NCBI GenBank assembly: GCA_032358255.1
Contig: JAULBX010000003.1
Coordinates: 248,001 to 312,000 of the forward strand
Origin: Heterotrichella gracilis
Taxonomy: Eukaryota; Sar; Xanthophyceae; Tribonematales; Xanthonemataceae
Reading direction: 5' to 3'
Length of the DNA stretch: 64,000 bases
Part shown: positions 25,401 to 34,592 of the stretch, one piece after another
Layout: the number at the start of each line of letters is the position of its first letter
Position numbering within the stretch: the first letter of the stretch is position 1
Notes under the pieces: model-generated
Database searches by the model: none
What the model was told of the DNA's origin: nothing
Seen by the model: only the letters and a program-made list of their open reading frames with translations
Translations under genes and position numbers: made by a program

Positions 25401-28400
25401 AATGGGTGCCCCTTTGGGCATGGTATATGTTATTTTGCAGGGGGGGGTGGGTATAAGTACGCTCAATGGGTGGAGCTATGAGAATGGTATGTGTCTCTTG
25501 CCACTAAGCGGCCTCCCAGACATTGGTATTTGACAAAAAAATAATCGGATTTTTCAATGATTTAGATTAAATATGATGTTCCATTTGACAGTGAGGAAGT
25601 GCGCTGCCTGTCCCCAGATGGTGTAGGACTGTGGACCACCGCATGCAAATTAGGAAGATCTAATGTAGAAGAAGTAAATTATAAGTTAAGAAACAGCCTC
25701 ACTTAACTGTTTGTCGGCTCGTTCCCCACCTTGGTATAGTCTGTCCAGTATGACACCCCCCCTTGCCGCTCCAGGCTTGCAGCCGCCAGCTCCAAAGGTG
25801 TGGGGTCGGTGCCTTGGACTGGTAATGCTGCACCTGACAGCACAATAAGTGTCGTACTAGGCAAATCGCATTAAAGAGGATAAATACACTATGCATTGCA
25901 AGAGTGTTTTCCACAGGAGGTTATTTGGTGCACTTTGACATGCCTAAACCTAACGAAAGGGTGTTTCATGTTACTCAGCATCAACAAAGTGTTACAAGGA
26001 GCAAAACATGCGGACTTGCACTCAAAATGCAGCCAAAATAACAAGGAAAATAGAAAAAGAAAAGAGTTGCGCCGTTGCCTGGGACCTAGATTGCGCTCCA
26101 CTTAACGTAACCTTCACATGTGTAAAACGCCCCAGCTATACTGGATTATATGCCACTCCGCTTTCTAATTTTTGGTGGTTTCAGCGTGCGTTAGGTGGCG
26201 GCAATACCATGTGAGTGTGCGGCCGTGTGGCTGTTGGGCAGATACGAAACCACGTCTGTGGGATGTGAGAGCACAGCGCGGGGTAGCTGAGGATGAGGTT
26301 GCTGATGCACTTGAACTGGGCAGGAGTGAGGTAGGCTTTGCACCTTTCATGGTCAGCCATTTTGGGTCTATAAAAATAAGCAGCTTTCATTTAGGTTCCG
26401 ATCCCCTCAGTGCGAGGTTTTGGTTGAAACCAAAGCTGGGGGATGTCATAGACCCAAAACGGCTGAATATCAAAGGCGCAAAGCAGTTTGCCTATCTCAC
26501 TCCTCAGCAATTCAAGTGCATTGCCAATACCATTTTCAGCTGCCCCGCGCTGGCCGCAAAGATGTGCTACATACGGATGTCGGAAGGTGAGGAGCAGCTA
26601 CTGAGTACTCCATGAGAAGGCCAGAATTGAAATCATCAAATCCACATTCAGATTGCCAATGTACACTAAAACTGAAACTTTTTAAGCATTTTTAATTTAT
26701 GGAGGGCGAGCTAGAGCTGGCTGGTATCAACCCTTGGTGGCCACTCTTCGGGATGGTTCCCGCTCCACCACAAGGGATAGCCGTGGTGAGTATCACCCAG
26801 TTAGCATATAATATATTTGATACCCAGTTAGCATATGATATATTTGACACCCAGTTAGCATATGATGAATTTGTGGATGACAATCGCTGCATTTCCATAC
26901 CACAACCCCATGGCCTGACGCCATGCCCTGATGCCATTTCTCCATCGGCGCCCTGGCCGATGGCCCCCTCCAGAGCCTCCTGTTCACCAAACGCCCTCCA
27001 GCTGGATTGCCATCTGACGGGGCAGACTCGAAATGGTGAAGTAGCTCTGACCGGGTTGAGTGTCACAAAGTGCTGTTTATTCATTTGATTATTTATGTAT
27101 TTGTTTATTTATTCAAGGGGCTGGGACTGGCCTGGATAGGGTAAGAACTCCTGTAGCTTGCTGTTTACGTGTTGGCAGGACCTGCCCCCCTAACTAAGAA
27201 TTTACTGAGAATTTCCCTCGCCGCATGGCCAGGCAATGCCTGGCGCACGTGATGTGGAGCACGTTCCCCACATTGGACGCGCTGGTGTTCAGGTGGACAG
27301 GATTGATGTTGGAGGTAGATGCAGGGGAGGGCACATTGGACCTGTGGCAGGGGCAAACCTCTTGCGCCCTCCCCTGCTTCCACTGCAATCATCAACACCG
27401 TCCACCTGAGCAACAGCGCCTCCGATGTGGAGAACAGCCACCACAACACGTGCGCCAGGCACCGGCTCACCATAGGCCAGTTGTTGGAGGATCCAGAGGT
27501 GGAGTAAGTGCTCTTGTAGCTTGCGATGTACGCTCTGGCAGTCTTGCACCCCTCGCAATAGTTACTGGGAAGTTCCCTCGCCGCATGGCAAGGCACTGCC
27601 TGGCGCACGTGATGTGGTGCACGTCCCCCACATTGGACTCGCTGGTGCTGAGGTGGACAGGATTGATGTTGGCGGTGGTGGCAGGTGAAAGCCTCATGTG
27701 CCCTCGCCTGCTTCCGCTGCCAAGATCCATCCTCTCCACCTGAGCACCAGCGCGTCATTGGTGGAGAACACCCATCTCGTCACGTGCTCCAGGCACTGCC
27801 TCGCCATGGCGCAAGATGTGGGATGACCCTGAGATGGCCCACGCCTTTGGGGGCAAACATCGCGGCCTTGTCCCAACAGGTGAGTGTGTGCGGTGGGGAG
27901 CTCTGTAAGTGCACTCTTGCCCACCACACTATCTGCCAGGCTGTGAACAGTGTGTTTTTCCCTGCCTGCACGACCCCCGTATGCACCTCCACCTCAACCC
28001 CCCTTGTTGACGCTCTACTCTGTGCAGGCCGCAAGGGGCAACGACCATGCTGGGGCCGAGATCGGCCCTGCTCTCTTGCAAGAAAGCAGCAGGAGCCAGG
28101 CGCCTGGCACCTCCCATGCCACCCTGGCTGACCACAGACAACTCCTTCTCCCCCTTCAAAGCGTGCAGCAAGGGGGGAAAGGAGGAGTCTGTCCTCAGCC
28201 AGAGCGGCACTGGAGCTGCCAGGCACCTGGCTCCTGCTGGTGCTACAGCTCAGGTACACACCTCACGTCTTTGTCGTGACTGTTCAGCCCTGTGTCCCTG
28301 ACTAGTGAACCTAGTTTACATTAAATGGCCCCTGCCCCCAGCGTTCTAAGGCTATGAGATTTATGTTACACACTGCACCCACCCACCCACACCCACACCC

Positions 28401-31039
28401 CCACACCCACGCACACACTTGGAAAAATGTCACAGTGGTTGCAGAAGCAAATGTGGGCCACTCTATCAAGCCTGCAGCCCATTGGCACCTGTACTTTATG
28501 TACAGGTGCCCATGACCATAGCCATGACCAAGCAGGAAATTGGTTTAAATAAGTTTGAGCAAAAGTGGCGCCCACGCCGGAAATTGAATGGAGGAAGTTG
28601 GTTGCAAGACAGGCCTTGCAAGACTGTATGCAGCGGTTTGGAGGTCAAATACCATTTTTTTCGGGCCCTAGGGTGTCGTCCTACAAGATATAGAGCATCA
28701 TGGTTGTGGGTCTCCAAACACATGCATGGCGTGCCGAAGCATGTGCGTGCGTTACCCGCAGGAGCTAGCGGAGGGGTTGTCAGTACTGCAACCTACGTAT
28801 AAAACACTATAGGTGTATATGATGGTCCATTGCACCTGCCCTAGGCCCATTACGGGCATGCACTGGCTGGAAAGTGGCATGTGCATGAAACGCGCCACAT
28901 TCGTCACAATCGCCAAAAAGGTGAAAGTATACGGTACAGGGGGGATTCATGCTATGCCACCTGGCGGCAAACTACCTTCCTATATGTACTTCATTGAGGC
29001 ACAATGGCAGAACCAGGAACCTGGTTCCTAGTCACTGCCACTGCGGGAATTCCCAGACATCAGTGCCTGGAAAACCCTAGTGCATACCCTGCCATAGGGT
29101 TTTTTTGGGATGGTGTTATGCAGGGTTTTCGAAAGCCCCACGTGTGGGGAACATGGCCATGAAGTGGGCTGGTCTGGCTCTTTGTGCAGCTGTGGCAAAC
29201 GCAACATATGCCAAAGTGCCAAAAAAGAGCAAAAATGGCCAGCCTTGAAAAGCACCCCAAAAAGAGCAAAGGGCGCCTGGGAAAGGCCGACAACAAAGGT
29301 GGCTGCTAATAACAGGTGAGCACTGCTTCGAGGCACGGCAGAGCACGACCAGTCGCGATGTGAAGGGCAAAAAATAGATGTTGGGAAGTAAAATGCCAAA
29401 ATAAATGCCCAAAAATGCAAAAAAGCCCAAAAAAATAACAAAAAATGCCCCCAAAAATGGAGAATGCGGCAAAAAGGGCGCCGATGCCGGGAATTGAACC
29501 CGGGCCTCCTGCGTGACAGGCAGGGATACTAACCACTATACGACATCGACCTGTTTGATGGAAAAGAGGTATTTTCTGTTGGCCATGTTTTGCGCCGCCT
29601 ATCGCCCACCACGTCCCGGCTACACCCCAGTAAGCAACACAAGGGGGGGAGCAGTGAACAGGTCTCCAATAGATAAGAACTACAACACCTCCACGAGAGA
29701 CAACCACACCCATCACTCCAATATGTCATAACCACAGCAATCTATATGCGCCAACACTCCATTTCCCACCCCAGCCCTCACAATGGAGTGGCCCCAAGCC
29801 ATGCCCCACCCAGCAACTGCGTGGGGCGAGCGAAGGGCCTCAGCAGCCCCAACTTGCAAGCACAACCTCCACCCTATATGCACCCCAACATCCCAGCAAC
29901 GAACGCACTAATAACCCCCCAACCCACCCAAACCCCTATCACCACCGTTTTCCACACCGCTCTCTTTTACACCTTCCCCCAACCACCCCCTCCTGCCCAC
30001 CAACCTGTTTGCTCCTGCTGCAGCTGCTGGACGAAGGAGCTGCGGGGTATGTGGGGCTTGTGGTGCACCGCCGCCGCGCCGGACCAGGTGGCCACGGTGT
30101 CTGCCAGGGCTGCTGTGCTCTCGGGCTCATACCCCAGCGAGCTGGGGCTGGCGCCTGAAAAGAACCACACCAGCTATGGTTGCGCGCGCCTGATATATTG
30201 GTTTACAGGAAGCCACTGCAGGATCCACGCCAATGCACTGCCAAGTATAAAAAGAGTGGCTACGTGGCATGGGGTGCCCATGGAAATTACCTCCCAAGCT
30301 CCCACTCAAGCCCACAGACAGCAGCCTCGGGGTGTAGGTGCGCTGGCCCTGCAAGAATCCCAACAGTTTTTTTGGACCCCTTGAATATGCCAACCGCCCA
30401 AGCGCACGTTCACATCCTGCATGACACACCCATTGCACAGCGCCGGGTGCCAATACATGCGAGAGGTGACAGGGCATGACCCACACCTTGGCCTCTACAC
30501 ATACCTGCATCGTCTTGCCATCGCGGTAAAGTATGCTGCTGTCAACCTGCTGGGCCAGGCTTTGTGTGCGGGGGTCTTCACACTCTGCGAGGCCAAGCAG
30601 CTCATCCTGCATCACACCACATACATTGGCGCAAAATGGGCATGACAGCATGCCGTGATGCAGCAGCACCAACTCAACTGCCAAGCAAGGCCTATCATGA
30701 CAGTTCCACTCGTTACACAACCCCTGGGTGAGGGGCGCATGGGACATCACATAAACTTGGGAGTGTGGCAGACATGGGTAAGGGTGCCAGGTGCCCACTT
30801 GCACTCTGTCAGACCCTGTGGCTTCTGCCCAAACATACTTGACTTGCTGCACTTTCTTTGAATGCACAAGTACATTGTGGCACTCTGGATACGTGCCCAG
30901 GTTGCCATCTTGCCAATCAAGCAGGAGAAAAAGACATGTGCAGGCATGTTGAGATGCTGACCTGGAGGTTCCAGAGGTGGGCGCCCACGTAGTTTGCGTA
31001 GTCCCCAAACTGCAGGGTCACCACTTCGTGCCCCGACAT
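22422..31039 (-). CDS. DML1: Misato/DML1 homologue (tubulin/FtsZ-like)
   Basis: Eleven phase-consistent exons give about 585 aa, close to the usual family length: 31039-30962, 30606-30505, 30348-30291, 30154-30005, 25833-25730, 25381-25220, 24892-24746, 24491-24269, 23882-23499, 23249-23154 and 22675-22422. The N-terminus MSGHEVVTLQFGDYANYVG and AHLWNLQ is the Misato segment. It is followed by QRTYTPRLLSVGLSGSLG, WTDYTK, SPRSLYQLPG and LVEECD, then by GFQVLVDDTSGFGQLSGEVL, the glycine-rich Misato core. ESVALRGAR and PLPIPLPYPSVF match later conserved blocks. In fungi and animals the protein acts in mitochondrial morphology and inheritance; the algal role is inferred. The intron between exons 4 and 5 is 4.17 kb and holds a tRNA and inverted repeats. 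The start lies about 400 bp from a divergent gene. Confidence 0.9.
22855..23000 (-). repeat. Intronic copy of DML1 exon 11 5' part
   Basis: GCAAAAGCGCGTCCCCTACC and ACCAGCCTAGTCAACATGGG at about 22948-22990 repeat the exon 11 block at about 22591-22640 (GCAAAAGCGCGCGTCGCCAC, then AGCCTCGTGAGCATGGG). It is a direct partial copy in the upstream intron. Confidence 0.7.
24120..24160 (-). repeat. Intronic copy of DML1 exon 8 donor region
   Basis: TACCTGGTGCACCCCCTGTC at about 24131 nearly repeats TACCTGTGGCACCCCCTGTC at the true exon 8 donor (about 24266-24290). Confidence 0.75.
26243..26582. repeat. Inverted pair of exon-like copies, family A, in DML1 intron 4
   Basis: The minus strand from 26375 to 26243 reads ...AYLTPAQFKCISNLILSYPA. 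The plus strand from 26438 to 26582 reads ...AYLTPQQFKCIANTIFSCPA. The two share GACCCAAAA at their 5' ends and are inverted about a centre near 26407. Both stay open and differ mainly by conservative changes, suggesting they derive from coding sequence. I do not recognise the protein. The plus copy ends at a good donor context (GAAG then GTGAGG). Confidence 0.8.
26805..26875 (+). repeat. Three-copy 27-bp tandem repeat
   Basis: CACCCAGTTAGCATATAATA-type units repeat three times with a period of about 27 bp. Each unit has CCCAGTTAGCATAT followed by a TATTTGA or GAATTTG tail. AT-rich, with no known role. Confidence 0.85.
27148..27880. repeat. Tandem pair of palindromic units, exon-like family B, in DML1 intron 4
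   Basis: Two units of about 363 bp start at 27148 (CTCCTGTAGCTTGC) and 27511 (CTCTTGTAGCTTGC). Each contains a minus-strand and a plus-strand copy of one exon-like segment. Minus copies read NPVHLNTSASNVGN...TCARHCLAMRRG (27316-27200) and NPVHLSTSESNVGD...TCARQCLAMRRG (about 27680-27565). Plus copies read NTVHLSNSASDVEN...TCARHRLT (27384-27500) and HPLHLSTSASLVEN...TCSRHCLAM (27725-27820). I do not recognise the family. Confidence 0.82.
28087..28239. repeat. 153-bp imperfect palindrome, exon-like family C, in DML1 intron 4
   Basis: The left arm starts CAGCAGGAGCCAGGCGCCTG and the right arm ends in its near reverse complement (CCAGGCACCTGGCTCCTGCTG). The centre is near 28163 and the arms are about 75 nt. 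Both strands stay open across the arms and encode related sequences: TTDNSFSPFKACSKGGKEES on plus and RTDSSFPPLLHALKGEKELS on minus. A transcript would fold into a long hairpin. Confidence 0.85.
28484..28510. repeat. Perfect 11-bp inverted repeat
   Basis: GGCACCTGTAC and GTACAGGTGCC flank a TTTAT loop. It lies in the DML1 intron just downstream of the C palindrome and could form a stable short hairpin. No function is evident. Confidence 0.85.
28511..29478. other. Remainder of DML1 intron 4 left of the tRNA
   Basis: A plus-strand open stretch (about 28508-28700, VPMTIAMTKQEIGLNKFEQK and onward) follows the hairpin and looks weakly protein-like, but no family or splice chain supports it. The rest is A-rich near 29380-29470 with no identified feature. 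Confidence 0.3.
29471..29475 (-). terminator. RNA polymerase III terminator of tRNA-Asp
   Basis: On the minus strand a TTTTT run follows four bases after the tRNA 3' end, as expected for a Pol III terminator. Confidence 0.8.
29479..29550 (-). tRNA. trnD-GUC: tRNA-Asp (anticodon GTC)
   Basis: The minus strand folds into a complete cloverleaf of 72 nt including the discriminator G. The acceptor arms GTCGATG and CATCGGC pair over seven positions with one G-T. The D arm contains TAGTGGTTAGTA (A box). The anticodon stem CCTGC/GCAGG encloses CTGTCAC, giving GTC. The T arm is CCCGGGTTCAATTCCCGG (B box). There is no intron and CCA is not encoded. It lies inside DML1 intron 4 on the same strand. Confidence 0.95.
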
Positions 31040-31440
31040 GGGACTGAATAGGGGACTTGATTGCTTGCAGCTTCACCGGTGGCCATACCGAGGCTTGCCA
31101 ACACTGCCTGGTATCCTTTCAGGGCAAACACAGTGGGTTGCGTGCATGCTACAGGTCAAGCTGCGCAAGCATGGCGTGCTTTGGGGTACACATAGATATC
31201 AAAGCAACTGCTTTCAGTCCTCTCGGCAAGCTTGCTTTTGCGGTGATTCACCAATTGCCCATGCATGGCAGAAAAGTTACTCCCCCGCACATTTCGATAC
31301 AGCGTGCACCCCTATTGCCCAAAGGCTTTGTAAACAACGCTGGCGTATCGACATACTCAGCAAACAAAAGCCCCCCGGTTGCACCCCTCGCCACCCACAA
31401 AACCTGCCCTCCCAAGCTGACGCCCTTCACGCACACAGCC
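31040..31440. promoter_or_regulatory. Bidirectional promoter region between DML1 and the GAT-like gene
   Basis: About 400 bp separate two divergent start codons (31039 minus, 31441 plus), so both promoters must lie here. The plus-strand frame that runs through it in phase with the GAT-like start is probably 5' leader. I see no clear TATA box. Confidence 0.5.
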
Positions 31441-33235
31441 ATGGCCACCACGGGCGCCCTCAACACGCGCTTGGCCGCGTTCAAGGAGAACTTCAACAAG
31501 CTGCTGGGGCGCAAGCACCAGGGGTACGACAACCTCAACACCCTCGAGCGGCCCCTGGTGGACCACGCCGACTCCTTTGGGGACGAGGATGAGTATCAGC
31601 GGCAACATGGGGCGCCCCGGCCAGGCACCTACAGCGGCCCGACAGCAGCAAACGCTGGGGTACCCGCAGAGATGTATGGCGCGGGGCTTTCGTCTGTCCC
31701 CAGCCAGGTATTGTACGCGCGGGGGGCTCTACTCCGCAACCTTGTTGGAGGCGGGCGGTGCCATGCTGCTGTTTGGGAGCGGCGCCAAGCCGTCCGATGT
31801 GGGGCCGAGTGGGTGCCGAGGCGCATCGTGGGGCGGGTCATATGCATGCACATGGGGATGGGACGCCTGTTGATGGGCGGTTGCACTTTTACCTCAGCTC
31901 TGTTGTGTTGAATGAGCGTGTTTCGGGAGGAATCGCAACAGCATCGGTCTGAATTCGAGCTGCATGCCACCTCGCATAGTTTCGTGGCAACCAGTCTCGG
32001 AGGGGGTGCATGCGTATTGGACCGTTTGAAGTATATTGCACCAGGCTCTGCCTTCATACTATTTGAGGCGGTTCAAGCACGAAAATTGAATGAATGCATG
32101 TCTGATTGGTGTCAACTGCTCAGCAGGGCAGTGGACCTGTGCAAGCACTGAAGTTGCATGTCCCTAGGACACTACTTGAGGAGAATTGCCAGCTTTCTGC
32201 CCTAAACCCTAAATACTTGCTACAGGACGAGGAGATTCGCCAGCTGTCTGCCCTCACGCGCGACGCCGCAGAGCTGCTGTGGGAGATGTATGCGCTCGGG
32301 GACAAGGACGCAGCGTTCTATGACATGAAGTCCAAGGGAGACACCCTGGCGGTAAGCAGTGGGGCACTGACTGGTGGTTTGGGTTGGGTGGGGGGTAGGG
32401 GAAGCATGCTGGTCAGTGCTGTTGGCAGCAACCTGTGTGCTTGGGGTACCTGCACACGTGGGCGGTGTACAAGGTTCAAGTGGTACCCTCCGTTAGGGTC
32501 TTGGAGGCGCCACGCTTGGCACCTGCTTCCACCTTTTGCCTGCAGCTTCAGCAACATGAGCAAGCCGGTTGCTGCTGCAGCGTAATTCCATAAACCCTTA
32601 TGGCGAAGCCTAAACCCTATACTGCGGCAGCAGCTTGCAGGCTTGGTTGTGCATCTGCTGCACTTCTTGCAGGCCGCCATGGACTGGCCAAGCTGTCTCC
32701 GCTGCACGCATGTGCCCTGTGCCCTTGCTTTGGTTTCCCCCCTGCATTTCTGTTCCCGCTGCACTTGTGAGGCCCTTGCTGCAGGCTTGCAGTATGGTAT
32801 CTTGTGCAAGACGATAATAGGACCTGTGGATTGCATCTCATTGCCCTTGCACGTGCACCTGCTGCCTAGACTTGTCCCCGAGTGGGTGTTAAAACTTGTT
32901 TAGCCCTTGCACATCTTCCATCTTCCACAGCGGGTGGGAGATGATATGAAAATAATTTGCCTGCACCTGTGTACCCATTGCGAGCGCTTGCCCCCCTGCT
33001 CCAGGCCCAGTTGCGTGGCCAAATCGGGGACTACGCGGCAGCCGACGAGCAGGCCCTTGCGCGCGCGCTAGAAGCCTACGAGATGATCACAAACTGCCTG
33101 GAGGAGATCGACAAGGCGCCCGCACAGCCAGCGCCGGTGTCCACCCAGCCCAGGTTTGCCCAGCCCAACAACCCCTTTGGCCCTCCCGTCACCAGCGCTC
33201 CCAAGGAGGACGCGCCCTTGATCAGCTTCGACTAA
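31441..33235 (+). CDS. Small GAT-domain-like trafficking adaptor
   Basis: Three phase-0 exons give 207 aa: 31441-31707, 32226-32351 and 33005-33235. Residues 1-60 are charged and helical, followed by a Pro/Gly/Ala linker. Residues ~90-165 form a helical stretch (RQLSALTRDAAELLWEMY, then LALEAYEMITNCLEEID-like helices) resembling the three-helix GAT domain of TOM1/GGA-type adaptors. The tail contains an NPF motif (NNPFGPP), which binds EH domains, and ends LISFD, similar to a clathrin box. It has no VHS domain and is much shorter than TOM1-like proteins, so the assignment rests on helix pattern and motifs. A role in endosomal or clathrin traffic is inference. Confidence 0.6.
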
Positions 33236-34592
33236 GCGCTGGTCTGGGTTGCAATTGATACGCAGTGACAAGACGTGTTTTGACCCGCACCATCAGCATG
33301 GCTTGGAAGCAGCACTGGACCGCCATGGTCGCCAGCGCCTGGCAGGGGGTGGCCTGTGCGTTTCCTTGCGCCAAGCATCCCCCGAGCGCACAGGCTTTGG
33401 CTGGTTTGACACACTCCTTCATCATGCGGCACCTTCACGGTGTGTTCAGTGGTGCTTTGCACGGGGTTGCATGCTTGTAGTGGCCACGAAATACATGTAC
33501 AGGCCTGTTTTCCGCGGTGTTGTTTGTTGGTAGCGTTAGCTTTGAGTTTGAGGCAGTGCTGGCGCCTGCTCATGACATTTGTATTCAATAAAGAGGTGAA
33601 GTTGGTATAAAGGTGTTGCGGAGAAAGGGTTTGAGAGGTGGTGCTGCTGTTGGGGTTGCCTGGGTGCCTTTGACAGCTGTGCGCCATGCGTTGATGACCT
33701 GGGTTGTATGTATACAAGAAGTAGGTTGGAATTTTACCAGTCTGAGACTGCCTGTGCCCAATCCACCGTCTAGACGCGCCTGAAGCTGGTGTCAACACGT
33801 GGGCTAGCCGGGTCTGTGCTAATATCTTTGTTTGGAAGCACGAAGGTTTTGAAGTGCAATACTCACATGTCCACGGCATGCATGCACCAGTGAAGCTCGC
33901 ATACACCTTCCCGTCGTTAGGAGACAGCGTTGAGAAGCCCGGCTGTGTACGCAGTGGGCGCTCGACAGGATGGCAAACAGGCTTTTGCCACGATTGGGTG
34001 CTGGAAAACGCAAAAGCTGCCAAACTGCGCAACTAGCAGGCAGTGCAGAATCCAAAATTGCATACACACTTGACAGTCAGGAGCTTTAAGCCTTTAAGCG
34101 GTGTTGGAACCGTGTATTAAAACAACCTGAGCACAGGCAGCCTCTGGGTGCTGGACAGGTTTGGGTGTAGAAACAGATAGAGGGAAGGAAACAACAACCC
34201 AGTGTTTGGCTTAACTGAACATCAACGGCCAAAATAAGACGCAACACGCGCAGCCCACTTCCTCTCCAACGCGACCCACCACACAAAACCCAACTGCCGT
34301 TCTGAACCTCCTCACGCGATACCCGTCAACTCTTCTGTAGCCAACTTGGTAGGTACTCACTCCGCATCACATTGACGGCGTTGGTGGATGTCTGCCTTAG
34401 TTTTGTGCTGCTAGAGGTTTGCTACCTTGAAGGCTTGTTGAAAAATGCTAGTAACGCTATTACAAAACCTTCCTGTTCACAGCTTTTCCCTGCGCTGGGT
34501 GCATGCATCTTTGATGAGTGGGGCAATCAAACATATGCATGCATGCTGCAGGCAAAAACCTTCCAGAGTCTACTTCAACCCAGTTTGCAGCC
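33236..34592. other. Spacer between the GAT-like and SR-CCCH genes
   Basis: It holds the 3' flank of the upstream gene and the promoter of the downstream gene, both on plus. The open frames on either strand show no recognisable family or splice chain. GCATGCATGC runs occur near 33877 and 34500-34548. No RNA gene seen. Confidence 0.35.

Noticed and set aside
26805-27084. Plus and minus open frames (QLAYNIFDTQLAYD / NSSYANWVSNISYANWVSN) that resemble a tandem-repeat protein, and briefly looked like the Misato N-terminus
   Set aside because: They are produced by a 27-bp AT-rich tandem repeat open on both strands. The real Misato N-terminus is at 31039, with matching splice phase.
30127-31008. 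Minus-strand frame of 293 codons as a single intronless gene
   Set aside because: Only short parts are DML1 exons; the rest is intron translation. The spliced model matches Misato block by block.
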